From the NCBI GenBank assembly GCA_937921865.1, contig CAKZWF010000069.1, positions 1 through 53,466 of the forward strand: 53,466 nucleotides of DNA, in the 5' to 3' direction. Source of the stretch: an uncultured Pseudomonadales bacterium. GTDB lineage: Bacteria; Pseudomonadota; Gammaproteobacteria; Pseudomonadales; Azotimanducaceae. Each line of letters opens with the position of its first letter. Positions within the stretch are counted from its first letter, which is position 1. The notes under the pieces are model-generated. The model had not been told where the DNA came from. It made no database searches and saw only the letters and a list, made by a program, of their open reading frames with translations. Positions 1-8,247 of the stretch are shown here, in pieces. A program made the position numbers and the translations under genes.

Positions 1-12
1 AACAAAGAATAT

Positions 13-64
13 GGGGTCGAACCGAGTTTTTTAACAAAGGCGTTGAAAACCTCGGTTCGACCCC
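13..64. terminator. Long hairpin past degQ, possible bidirectional terminator
   Basis: Two 23-base arms (13-35 and 42-64) pair at 21 positions around a 6-base loop. The outer 14 bases, GGGGTCGAACCGAG against CTCGGTTCGACCCC, are exact. T-rich sequence follows on both strands (68-78 on plus; the complement of 1-12 on minus), which suits a terminator shared by degQ and a convergent neighbour outside the window. The length and regularity would also fit a REP-like palindromic repeat. Confidence 0.5.
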
Positions 65-116
65 GGGTTTCTCTTTTTCAGGGGTGATTGACAGGCGCAC
101 CTGGCGCAGATCGCTG

Positions 117-1625
117 TCAGGCCGCCAGATCAACGGCTATGAACTGTCGGGCACCGCGTTGTTCGATCAGCAGCAGAACCGAAGAGCGCCCTGCCTGGGC
201 AGCCTGACTGATCGCGTCTACTACCTCATCAGGCGAATCGACCGCTTGCTGTCCGACCATCGTAATGAGCTGGCCGCGACGGATCCCGGCTTTAGCTGCG
301 GGTGTATCCTGCCTGACCCCTGTCACCAGCACGCCCTGCTGATCTTCAGTAAGTCCCAGCTGCTGGCGGGCGGCAGCATCAATCTGCGACAGTTGCATGC
401 CCAACCCTTGAGGCGCTGAGTAAGTTTCATCGGCTGAGGCGACCACCTCTTCTTCACTGCGGCCGATCTCGACTGTGACATTGCGCAGCTTCCCGGTGCG
501 CAGAATCTTCATGTCGAGTTCGCTACCAGCGCTGGTACCGGCAATGATTCTCGGCAGGTCTTTTGAGTCATCAAGACTTTCACCATCGACACTGAGGATC
601 ACGTCACCAGTTCGCAGCCCCGCGCGGTCGGCGGGAGATGCTTCAACAACGTCTGCCACCAGCACACCGATCTGGTCATCCAGGCCGAGACTGGCGGCAA
701 CCGCGGCACTCACCGGCTGAAACTGCACACCCAACCAGCCCCGCTCTACGACACCGGCAGTTTTCAGCTGGTCAATGATCTCGTCAGCCATCACCGAAGG
801 AATCGCAAAACCAATGCCCACACTGCCCCCGCTGGGCGAGTAGATGGCGGTATTGATGCCGATCACCTGGCCGCTGGAATCAAACAAGGGCCCACCCGAA
901 TTACCCTGATTGATTGGCGCATCGACCTGCAGGAAGTCATCAAACGGTCCCACCTGAATATCGCGGCCACGAGCCGAGATGATGCCAGCGGTCACCGTAC
1001 CACCCAGCCCGAAGGGGTTACCTACAGCCAGCACCCAGTCCCCGACCTGGGCCACATCAGAGTCTCCCAGCTCAACAAAAGGCAGTTCTACATCAGCAGC
1101 CACTTTAAGCAATGCCAGGTCAGTCTTGGCATCCCGTCCCTGCACGGTGGCGGCATAACGCTGGCCATCGGACATCACAACCTCAATCTCCTGCGCCCGC
1201 TCAATAACGTGATTGTTGGTCACGACAAAACCATCGGCGGAAATGATGAAGCCGGAGCCGACGGCCCGAAACTGTCGCTCTGGTGCAGCAGCACCCCCTC
1301 GACTCTGAGCGTTTGGCTGACCCTGGAAGAACTGTCGAAACATCTCATCAAAGGGTGAACCCTGGGGAAACTGGTGCTGCGGGAAAGTCCGCTGAGGTGC
1401 TGCCCGGGAGCCAACTATGGCAATGTTGACCACAGCCGGTTTCACCTGGGCGACAAGTTCAGAAAAGCTTGCTGGACCGCCGGGCAAAGCTCCCAGCGAA
1501 GTCCGCGCGGCGGCCTGCTCAGGTACAACCAGTGCTTGAGATCCGATCGTGCCCATCAACAGAGCACCCAGCAGTACGCCACCGGCAAGAGGTTTAAAAT
1601 TTCGTTTCAGATTCTGTATCTGCAT
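117..1625 (-). CDS. degQ: Periplasmic serine endoprotease of the DegP/DegQ (HtrA) family
   Basis: This is an envelope quality-control protease that degrades misfolded periplasmic proteins. The 502 residues begin with a basic N-terminus and hydrophobic stretch (about 14-32) typical of a signal peptide or anchor. The trypsin-like domain carries the full catalytic triad: His139 in TNNHV, Asp169 in TDLALLK and Ser243 in GNSGGP. Two PDZ domains follow (about 290-385 and 405-500), the layout of DegP/DegQ rather than single-PDZ DegS. A segment rich in Gln, Phe and Pro at about 77-110 corresponds to the variable LA loop. The ribosome binding site CCAGGAG lies 7 bases before the ATG. The gene is divergent from a two-component system, which suggests, but does not prove, stress-linked control. 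DegP versus DegQ cannot be settled here; mucD-type naming is also possible. Confidence 0.95.
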   Translation of the reverse strand: MQIQNLKRNFKPLAGGVLLGALLMGTIGSQALVVPEQAAARTSLGALPGGPASFSELVAQVKPAVVNIAIVGSRAAPQRTFPQHQFPQGSPFDEMFRQFFQGQPNAQSRGGAAAPERQFRAVGSGFIISADGFVVTNNHVIERAQEIEVVMSDGQRYAATVQGRDAKTDLALLKVAADVELPFVELGDSDVAQVGDWVLAVGNPFGLGGTVTAGIISARGRDIQVGPFDDFLQVDAPINQGNSGGPLFDSSGQVIGINTAIYSPSGGSVGIGFAIPSVMADEIIDQLKTAGVVERGWLGVQFQPVSAAVAASLGLDDQIGVLVADVVEASPADRAGLRTGDVILSVDGESLDDSKDLPRIIAGTSAGSELDMKILRTGKLRNVTVEIGRSEEEVVASADETYSAPQGLGMQLSQIDAAARQQLGLTEDQQGVLVTGVRQDTPAAKAGIRRGQLITMVGQQAVDSPDEVVDAISQAAQAGRSSVLLLIEQRGARQFIAVDLAA

Positions 1626-1703
1626 CAGTGTGCTCCTGGATATCGAAGGGAGTTTTCATTCGCCTATCATCGGCGCCCGGCGCTTGCGACAACTTTGCAG
1701 GAA

Positions 1704-1721
1704 CATTACGTTTCGGTAATG
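1704..1721. promoter_or_regulatory. Palindrome in the degQ / response-regulator divergent gap
   Basis: CATTAC and GTAATG flank six bases (GTTTCG), and the overlapping GTTTC/GAAAC pair adds symmetry. It sits centrally in the 172-base gap between the two divergent genes, where an OmpR-family regulator could bind. No consensus for a particular regulator is matched, so the role is inference. Confidence 0.3.
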
Positions 1722-1797
1722 AAACCACCGGAACAATCTATTGTGTTCAGGGTCATCATTGATCGAAGACTGCGTAACTCGCACCATGGAATCTCAG

Positions 1798-2481
1798 ATG
1801 CGAATACTGATCATTGAAGACGATGCCGAGGTAGCCGGTTACCTCCTCAAGGGTCTTGAAGAGCAAGGCCATGTAATCGATCACTGCGCGGACGGAAAGT
1901 CAGGGCTGCTACTGGCCAGTACCGAAGCCTTTGATGTCATTGTGCTCGACCGGATGCTTCCGGAACTCGACGGACTCAGCGTCCTGAAAAGTCTCAGAGC
2001 GGCCGAAGTGATCACACCGATTCTGATTCTGAGCGCGTTAGGGGACGTTGATCGACGAGTGGAAGGCTTGCGGGCGGGTGGTGACGACTATCTGACCAAA
2101 CCTTTCGCGTTCAGCGAACTGCTGGCTCGTGTCGAAGCGTTAGAACGCCGCAAAACCAGCTCGGTAGAACCTGATCGGACCGAGCTCCAGGTTGGCGATC
2201 TGCACCTCGATCTGTTGAGCAGAACTGCAACCCGGGGTGGCATGAAGATTGATCTGCAGCCGCGCGAGTACCGACTACTTGAATACCTGATGCGCCATGA
2301 GGGGCAGGTGGTTACCCGCACCATGCTGCTGGAGCAGGTGTGGGACTATCACTTCGATCCCCAAACCAATGTGATCGACGTGCACATCAGCCTTCTGCGC
2401 GGAAAGATCGACCGCAACTTCGACATTCCGCTGCTGCATACCGTCCGCGGCGCCGGTTACATGATCAATGTCACAAGCTAG
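1798..2481 (+). CDS. OmpR/PhoB-family response regulator
   Basis: This DNA-binding response regulator is the partner of the kinase that follows. The receiver domain (1-115) has the acidic pair in IIEDD, phospho-acceptor Asp51 in VLDRMLPELDG, Ser79 in LILSA and Lys101 in LTKPF. The C-terminal winged helix (about 130-225) ends with the family's HTVRGAGYMI. The ATG at 1798 is chosen because the receiver fold starts there and GGAA lies 6 bases upstream; an in-frame ATG at 1786 would add four residues. The 3' end overlaps the kinase start by 14 bases, indicating coupled translation. It is closest in architecture to QseB/PmrA-type regulators; the signal is not evident. Confidence 0.93.
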   Translation: MRILIIEDDAEVAGYLLKGLEEQGHVIDHCADGKSGLLLASTEAFDVIVLDRMLPELDGLSVLKSLRAAEVITPILILSALGDVDRRVEGLRAGGDDYLTKPFAFSELLARVEALERRKTSSVEPDRTELQVGDLHLDLLSRTATRGGMKIDLQPREYRLLEYLMRHEGQVVTRTMLLEQVWDYHFDPQTNVIDVHISLLRGKIDRNFDIPLLHTVRGAGYMINVTS

Positions 2482-3865
2482 CCTGCTGGGTTCCTCGACT
2501 TTTCGGCTGGCGCTGCTGTATCTGGCGCTGTTTGCCGGCTCGGTCCTGCTACTGCTGGCCTTCATTTACTGGTCGACCATCTCGTTTATGACGGAGCAGG
2601 TCGACACCACCATTGAAACGGAGATTGTCGGCCTGTCTGAACAGTATCGGGAAGGCGGATTGAGCGCGCTGGTACGGACCATCGAAGACCGCGTAGATCG
2701 CAACCCAACCGGATCATCGCTGTATCTGTTCGCCAGCGGCACCGGCCGCCCGCTTGCTGGCAATCTGTCAGGTTGGCCGACGGCTGAAACTGATGCAGAC
2801 GGCTGGCTGGACTTTGAAGTGACTTCAGACGGCAGCCACGGAACCATTCTGAGAGCTCGCGCCAGGGTATTTCAGTTAGCCGGGGGTTTCCGATTACTGG
2901 TCGGTCGGGATATCAGAGAGCTCGAGGCCAGTCAGGCGCTGATCAAACAGGCGCTTTGGTGGGGTCTGGCTATCACCATCGGACTGGGCCTGCTGGGTGG
3001 TTTGACCTTGAGCCGGGGTGTACTACGCCGCATCGAACAGATCAATCAGACCAGCAGGGACATCATGTCCGGCAATTTAAGCCGCCGTGTTCCAACAGGC
3101 GGCAGCTCGGAATTCGACGAACTGGCGACCAATCTGAACGCGATGCTCGATGAAATCGAACGACTGATGGAAGGCATCAAACAGGTATCTGACAATATTG
3201 CTCACGACCTGAGAACACCGCTCACGCGACTGCGAACACGACTGGAAACGCTGCACAACACAAAGCCCGCCGACTCCGCGAGCAGCAACAGCTACACGCT
3301 AGAGCTCGAACGCAGCATCAGCGATGCGGACCAGCTGCTCAGCACGTTCAGCGCGCTGTTACGCATCAGTCGCCTCGAAAGTGGCGGGCATGTGCTCGAA
3401 ACTCAACAGGTTGACCTTCAGCTGCTGCTGGCAGATGCGGTGGAACTCTACGAAGCGGTTGCAGAAGAAAAACAGCTGCTGATCAAGGTAAAAATCGACC
3501 AGATGTCGCTATCGACAGTGACAGGTGACAAAGACCTGCTGTTCCAGGCGATCTGTAATCTGCTCGATAACGCGGTGAAGTTCACCCCCGCCGGTGGTCG
3601 GATCGATTTGTCGACAACAACAGAATCCGATTCCGCAGTCATCCGCATAGTCGACTCAGGCCCGGGAGTCAGCAACACCGAGCGGGAAAAAATCACTCAA
3701 AGGTTTTATCGTGGCGAATACAGTCGCTCTACCTCAGGCAGTGGTCTGGGCCTGAGTCTGGTGGGTGCCATCGCGCATGCCCACGGTGGTTCATTGCGTT
3801 TTCCCGATGTGGAAACGGGTTTCTGTGCGGCTATGACGCTGCCGCAGCGCTTGCCCGCAGCCTGA
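2468..3865 (+). CDS. Membrane sensor histidine kinase
   Basis: This inner-membrane kinase presumably phosphorylates the overlapping response regulator. The 465 residues show a transmembrane helix at about 13-37, a periplasmic sensor of roughly 115 residues without a recognisable named domain, and a second helix at about 158-180. A HAMP linker follows, then the HisKA dimerisation helix with His246 in NIAHDLRTPL. The ATPase domain has the N box NLLDNAVKF, G1 VDSGPGV and G2 GSGLGLSL. All catalytic elements are intact. The proximity of degQ hints at an envelope-stress input, but the ligand is unknown. The 3' end faces the MFS gene with a 31-base gap and no clear terminator. Confidence 0.93.
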   Translation: MSQASLLGSSTFRLALLYLALFAGSVLLLLAFIYWSTISFMTEQVDTTIETEIVGLSEQYREGGLSALVRTIEDRVDRNPTGSSLYLFASGTGRPLAGNLSGWPTAETDADGWLDFEVTSDGSHGTILRARARVFQLAGGFRLLVGRDIRELEASQALIKQALWWGLAITIGLGLLGGLTLSRGVLRRIEQINQTSRDIMSGNLSRRVPTGGSSEFDELATNLNAMLDEIERLMEGIKQVSDNIAHDLRTPLTRLRTRLETLHNTKPADSASSNSYTLELERSISDADQLLSTFSALLRISRLESGGHVLETQQVDLQLLLADAVELYEAVAEEKQLLIKVKIDQMSLSTVTGDKDLLFQAICNLLDNAVKFTPAGGRIDLSTTTESDSAVIRIVDSGPGVSNTEREKITQRFYRGEYSRSTSGSGLGLSLVGAIAHAHGGSLRFPDVETGFCAAMTLPQRLPAA

Positions 3866-3896
3866 CAGAGAACGGCGATGATCGCGACAGTACTAA

Positions 3897-5114
3897 TCAG
3901 CCGTCTCCTTGGTGATCTTCGACATGCACGGTGGTACGCCGTCCAAGCCAACGCATCGAAACCCACAGCAGTGCATAAACCCCGGCTGCACAGGCATACG
4001 GAAGTGCAGGGTCAAGCTGATACAACGCGCCACCCACCAGGGGTCCGATAGTAAAACCCAATGGCCCGCTGGCTCCCGCTACGCCAGCCACTGCACCCTG
4101 TTCTTTTGCAGAGACAGCGAGCGAAGCGCCGGCCATGAAGCCAGGACCCGCCAGGCCCATGCCAAAACCCTGAAACATCATCGCCACTGATAACCACAGT
4201 CGGCTGTCTGCAACCGCCATAATCGAGAACGCCACAATCAACAGCGGCATAGCCAGTTTAAGGAGGTTGAACGGGGTAATGTTCAAACGTTGGACGATGA
4301 TCCCTTGAGCCACCAGCGAGCTCACTGCAGCCAGCATCATTGCGATCCCGAATACTTTCGCCGTTTCGCCAGCGCCAATCTGCAGAACATCCTGGAATCT
4401 GAAACCCATCGTCTGCTGCACCATGCCCATACCGCTGAACATCAATACACCAACAATCATGAAAGGCAGTATCCGGTGGTCTGTGTACTTCATCCGCGGC
4501 ATCTTTACCCGCTCTTGATGCCGCGGTGGTTCCGGTAGAAATTTCCAGACAAACAGTCCATTCAGAAACGCCACCAGTGCCATCGTCCAGAGTGGCAGCA
4601 GCAGTGAAAACACCGCCAGCGCGGCAACAGCCGGACCCATAATGGATCCCAGATTGTTAGCTGCACCCGCAGCACCCATGCCTTTGGCCCGAGTGCTGAC
4701 ATCAGTAATATCAGCCATATAGGCATTGGCGGCCGGCATAGACGCAGACATCACCGCAGCATGAAGCATCCGGGAAACCACCAGAGCCGCAAACAGGCCC
4801 CAGCCGAGCAGCGCCCCGGACAGACCCGCATAAAGCACCGAGTTGAACAGTGCGGTACCAGCGCTGAAGCCAAACAAGCCGATCAGCATCACCCGCTTAC
4901 GCCCCCACAGGTCACTCATTCGGCCCCAGATCGGGCTGATCAGGAAGACGGTCAGCGAGGACGCCGCGATGATCGAGGTAATCTGGAATTCAGATAGACC
5001 AATTTCCCGACCGAGCGGCGCTAGCACCGGAAACAGCACGGTAAAACCCATTCCGACGCTGACCAGCGACACCAGCAGGGTGCGCCGCGCGTAGACGGGT
5101 GAAAATGAGGACAA
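3897..5114 (-). CDS. Major facilitator superfamily transporter
   Basis: This is a twelve-helix proton-linked transporter, probably an exporter. The 405 residues alternate hydrophobic helices across the length, with the loop 2-3 signature GRMSDLWGRKR at about 63-73 typical of drug/H+ antiporters of the TetA/MdtG type. The first codon is TTG. The gene lies 69 bases after the CobW gene, on the same strand, so it may be the last member of an amidohydrolase-cobW-MFS unit. The substrate cannot be read from sequence. Confidence 0.85.
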   Translation of the reverse strand: MSSFSPVYARRTLLVSLVSVGMGFTVLFPVLAPLGREIGLSEFQITSIIAASSLTVFLISPIWGRMSDLWGRKRVMLIGLFGFSAGTALFNSVLYAGLSGALLGWGLFAALVVSRMLHAAVMSASMPAANAYMADITDVSTRAKGMGAAGAANNLGSIMGPAVAALAVFSLLLPLWTMALVAFLNGLFVWKFLPEPPRHQERVKMPRMKYTDHRILPFMIVGVLMFSGMGMVQQTMGFRFQDVLQIGAGETAKVFGIAMMLAAVSSLVAQGIIVQRLNITPFNLLKLAMPLLIVAFSIMAVADSRLWLSVAMMFQGFGMGLAGPGFMAGASLAVSAKEQGAVAGVAGASGPLGFTIGPLVGGALYQLDPALPYACAAGVYALLWVSMRWLGRRTTVHVEDHQGDG

Positions 5115-5183
5115 GACAAACCCCGGCGTGAAAACTCACCAGTTTACCCGACCCGGACTCCTCCAGGCACGAAAAGGCCTGAA

Positions 5184-6113
5184 TCAATCATCCAGCACTG
5201 GGGGTCGGACCGGCAGAAAAGGATCAGGTATTGCGCCGCTGTACCTGGCGATCACCACCAGCGCGGAATCAGTTGCCAACCCGACTTCAGGCTGAAGGGT
5301 CACACTGATCCTATCGTCGACCAGCTGCAGCAGATGTCGCTGACCAGGAGATTCGGCAAACCGCACAAACCCTTTGGCGCGCACCACAAGTCCGGAAATG
5401 TCGCGCAACCATCGTTCGAAATCCGACCGGGGAATTGGACTTAGGCTGGTGTAGGTGACGCTCTGCAGCTGCGGATGCAGCTGGAGTTCGTAGATATCTG
5501 TTGGCGTTTTCGGCAGGCCGGTGTCAGCACTCAGCAACCAAGCGACATCCAGCTGCTGCGCATCCATCGCGGGAATCTCGCTGAAATCGCTCAGCCAGGT
5601 GGTAAATGCGCCCAGATCAGTCTCCGATAGAAGATCCGTTTTGGTCAGCAGCAGAAGGTCTGCGGCAACCAGCTGCCGACTCACATGTCGGCCCACAAAC
5701 TTGTCGCAGACCAGCTGCCGGGTTCGGCTGACATCCACCAGAGTGATGACCTGCCCGAGCAGGAAGCCTGGCCAGGTCCGTGCCTGGCTGCCGAGCCTCA
5801 CGCCGTCAGCAACCCCACTGGCTTCCAGCAGAACATGATCCAGCACACTGGACGCTTCAGAGAGCTCACCCAGAGCAGCGCCCAGATCATCGCCAACAAT
5901 ACAACACACGCAGCCATTGGTCAGGGTGATGGTTTTTTCGCTGACTGTATCAATCAGCGCCGCATCAATATTCAGAGAACCGAAATCGTTGACCAGGACT
6001 GCCAGGCGACGATCACCTTTTTGCGCCAGCAGACGATTGATCAGGGTGGTTTTACCGCTGCCGAGATAACCACCAATCACCGTGACTGGCAGAGGGCGGG
6101 CAGGCAAAGTCAC
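5184..6113 (-). CDS. CobW/COG0523-family GTPase, putative metallochaperone
   Basis: This G3E-family GTPase is of the type that inserts zinc or cobalt into client proteins. The 309 residues contain Walker A GYLGSGKT at 15-22, the metal-binding CxCC motif at Cys68, Cys70 and Cys71 (NGCVCC), TKTD at about 157-160 as the guanine-specificity motif, and a C-terminal CobW_C domain from about 215. The start is GTG, and its GTGA overlaps the stop of the amidohydrolase gene, so the two are translationally coupled. Because amidohydrolases are often zinc enzymes, delivery of metal to this neighbour is a reasonable inference. There is no His-rich metal-binding stretch. CobW proper (cobalamin synthesis) is unlikely without other cob genes nearby. 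Confidence 0.87.
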   Translation of the reverse strand: MTLPARPLPVTVIGGYLGSGKTTLINRLLAQKGDRRLAVLVNDFGSLNIDAALIDTVSEKTITLTNGCVCCIVGDDLGAALGELSEASSVLDHVLLEASGVADGVRLGSQARTWPGFLLGQVITLVDVSRTRQLVCDKFVGRHVSRQLVAADLLLLTKTDLLSETDLGAFTTWLSDFSEIPAMDAQQLDVAWLLSADTGLPKTPTDIYELQLHPQLQSVTYTSLSPIPRSDFERWLRDISGLVVRAKGFVRFAESPGQRHLLQLVDDRISVTLQPEVGLATDSALVVIARYSGAIPDPFLPVRPPVLDD

Positions 6114-7762
6114 GGCACTGCCGCGCCGTCGACCGGATATATCTCGCCCTCATATACAGTCGCCAACACCTTGATGTCCTTCAATCCCGCACCACCGACC
6201 TCATGGGGGTCAGAATCAAGCACCGCAAAATCAGCCCGTTTGCCCGAACGTATGCTGCCGGTAACATTTTCCAGCCCCAGTACCGTTGCAGCATCAATGG
6301 TGATGGCGCGCAGCGCTGATTCCAGGCTCACACGCTCCGCGGGCGCAACCACTTGTCCAGCACAGTTCTGCCGAGTACAGGCCACCCAGGCACTGTGCAA
6401 CGGCAGAGCCGGCGCCATCGGAAAATCCGAATGCAGAGTCCAACACACACCGGCTTGATCACAGGCACCAATCCTCGCAGCCTGATGCGCTCGCTCTACC
6501 CCTACGCCTTTTTCTCCATAGGCCTGACTCAGCTCATGAAGGTAGTAGACGTTGGCGGATACCCGGGCACCCAGGGCTTTGATTCTCCGCACCTGTTCAG
6601 GCGTAGAAAACCCGAAGTGTTCAATGGTGTAACCATGGTCAAATCTCGGCCGCTCCCACTGCAGTTTTTCGAGCGTGTCGATCGCCAGCTCCACGCCGAG
6701 GTCACCTGTGCAGTGCACGTGGATTTCAAAACCGGCGTTCCAGTATATTCGTGTGGCAGCCTCATAGAGTTCGGGTGGCATCAGCCACTCGCCCAGGTGA
6801 CCATCGATGTAACCTGGTTCCTGCAGCAGCGCCAGCTGCGAGAAGAAAGCACCGTCAGTGAAGAACTTCACCTTGTTGGTAAACTGCAGCCTGTCAGTGT
6901 TGCGCTCGATCAGAGCCTGCGCGGCTGCCAGGCCTTTTTCATGATCGCCGTGCATCGCCGCCAGGCGCGCCGCATGAGGCACACACAACACCCGGAATGG
7001 TGTATCCGGCTGCTCCAGATTGCGCAACGCTGCCTGCCACTCCAGTTCCACATCAAAAAGACCCACCGCCATATCGCCGACAGTCGTCTGGCCGCCGAAG
7101 TGCACCAGCTGCTTGAGCCGCTGCAGGCCGCCGTCGATCCAGTCTTGAGACATGATGATGGGATTCAGTTTACTGATCGCGTAGCTGAGCCCGTTCTCAA
7201 AGAAGTGACCTCGATCTACGTCTATCTGATGTTTGCCGCGAATTTCTGCTGCATCAATACCAAGATGCTGCAGCATGGCTGAGTTCAGATATACCTCATG
7301 AAATGACCGCTGCCAGACCACGGCCGGTCGATCGCCAAAAATTTCATCCAGCAGATCGCGACTCATCTGGCCATGCCAGTGAGCGTGGTAACCCCAGGTG
7401 AAGAAAGGTTCGTCGGTTACTGCTGTCGCATGAGCCTCTCGCAATGCCTGCTGATATTGATCTGCGCCCCGCGTTTCCGGCACTGTTTCCCAGGGAAAGC
7501 GCCACTCCAGCGCGGTGATGAACTGCATCGGCAACAGCACCGCAGCCATCAGCGGATGCAGATGGGGATCGATCAGTCCGGGCATGATCACCTGGTCGGC
7601 GAAGTCGTCGATGATCTGATGATCGTCCACTGCCAGCCAGGGTTCAAAGTCCTCGAGGCTGCCCACTTCCAGAATCTGGCCATCCCTGACCGCGACAGCG
7701 GTCGCTTCAGGCCAGGATGGATTCATGGTGATGATTTTTCTGGCGGTAAAGATGTTGATCAT
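6110..7762 (-). CDS. Amidohydrolase of the YtcJ type (Amidohydro_3)
   Basis: This is a metal-dependent hydrolase, predicted 550 residues, cytoplasmic. An N-terminal beta-sandwich segment (MINIFTARK to about 50) precedes the metal-binding motif GLIDPHLHP at about residues 61-69. Further conserved His residues lie in HVHCTGD and in TIEHFG, and the C-terminus closes with RSGKRADFAVLDSDP, the usual end of composite-domain amidohydrolases. The ATG at 7762 matches the normal start of the fold, though no Shine-Dalgarno sequence precedes it. A 38-codon ORF ends 8 bases upstream, suggesting coupling. An upstream in-frame TTG at 7819 exists but is less likely. It is followed with overlap by the CobW GTPase. 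Substrate unknown. Confidence 0.88.
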   Translation of the reverse strand: MINIFTARKIITMNPSWPEATAVAVRDGQILEVGSLEDFEPWLAVDDHQIIDDFADQVIMPGLIDPHLHPLMAAVLLPMQFITALEWRFPWETVPETRGADQYQQALREAHATAVTDEPFFTWGYHAHWHGQMSRDLLDEIFGDRPAVVWQRSFHEVYLNSAMLQHLGIDAAEIRGKHQIDVDRGHFFENGLSYAISKLNPIIMSQDWIDGGLQRLKQLVHFGGQTTVGDMAVGLFDVELEWQAALRNLEQPDTPFRVLCVPHAARLAAMHGDHEKGLAAAQALIERNTDRLQFTNKVKFFTDGAFFSQLALLQEPGYIDGHLGEWLMPPELYEAATRIYWNAGFEIHVHCTGDLGVELAIDTLEKLQWERPRFDHGYTIEHFGFSTPEQVRRIKALGARVSANVYYLHELSQAYGEKGVGVERAHQAARIGACDQAGVCWTLHSDFPMAPALPLHSAWVACTRQNCAGQVVAPAERVSLESALRAITIDAATVLGLENVTGSIRSGKRADFAVLDSDPHEVGGAGLKDIKVLATVYEGEIYPVDGAAVP

Positions 7763-7770
7763 TTTGGGTA

Positions 7771-7887
7771 CTACCAGCAGCGGTCGCTGACCAGATCTCC
7801 TGGGATGACTCTCTCGCAAACATGGCCTGTATATCTGGACGGATCACCGTCGAACCGCACCAGCACCGTGTTCTGCAATATACGCAT
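7771..7887 (-). CDS. Possible 38-codon leader ORF before the amidohydrolase
   Basis: ATG at 7887 is preceded by GGGAAGAG with a short spacer, a good ribosome binding site, whereas the amidohydrolase ATG has none. The ORF ends in TAG 8 bases before that ATG. The predicted peptide, starting MRILQNTVLVRF and ending in DRCW, has no family I recognise. It may be a real small protein, a translational-coupling leader, or chance. Confidence 0.33.
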   Translation of the reverse strand: MRILQNTVLVRFDGDPSRYTGHVCERVIPGDLVSDRCW

Positions 7888-7921
7888 AGTTCTCTTCCCC
7901 GTAGGTATGGCGAGTTTTTTC

Positions 7922-7949
7922 TTGGGCCAACTCTGTCTTCGGTTAGAAT
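7922..7949 (+). promoter_or_regulatory. Candidate sigma-70 promoter for the PLDc_N-like gene
   Basis: TTGGGC (7922-7927) and TAGAAT (7944-7949) are separated by 16 bases. The -10 differs from consensus at one position; the -35 is weak. The start codon is at 7995. Confidence 0.4.
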
Positions 7950-7994
7950 GGCGGATAGTCATCTGACCATCAACTATCCAGGGGAGCGTAAGTT

Positions 7995-8177
7995 ATGGGA
8001 ATCGAAGTTAGCGGTCTGTTCGGACTGCTGATCCTGATCGCGGACATCTACGCGGTGGTGAAAACCATTCAGAGCAATGCCTCCACAGGCTCAAAAGTGC
8101 TGTGGATCGTCATTGTGCTGGTGCTGCCAGTCGTTGGTCTGATAGCCTGGTTCCTGTTTGGCCCGAAAGGCGGCTGA
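7995..8177 (+). CDS. Small two-helix membrane protein, PLDc_N (cardiolipin synthase N-terminal) type
   Basis: A 60-residue protein with two hydrophobic helices (about 6-25 and 35-55) joined by a short polar loop, ending WFLFGPKGG. The layout and the IVLVLPVVGLIAWFLFGPK segment are typical of the PLDc_N domain that precedes the catalytic part of cardiolipin synthases, but here it stands alone without phospholipase domains. AGGGGAG lies 8 bases before the ATG. It sits alone between convergently and divergently placed genes. Such solo proteins are common and of unknown function; a role in membrane organisation is only a guess. Confidence 0.85.
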   Translation: MGIEVSGLFGLLILIADIYAVVKTIQSNASTGSKVLWIVIVLVLPVVGLIAWFLFGPKGG

Positions 8178-8247
8178 ACGATCCGTTTATCTGCAACGGA
8201 TGTCTGCAACGGATCCTTGAAGATTCGTTGCAGACGTCGAATCCAGA

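Noticed and set aside
42..64. tRNA 3' fragment or attachment site (GGTTCGACCCC resembles a T-arm)
   Set aside because: It is one arm of a long hairpin, with no acceptor stem, CCA or integrase nearby.
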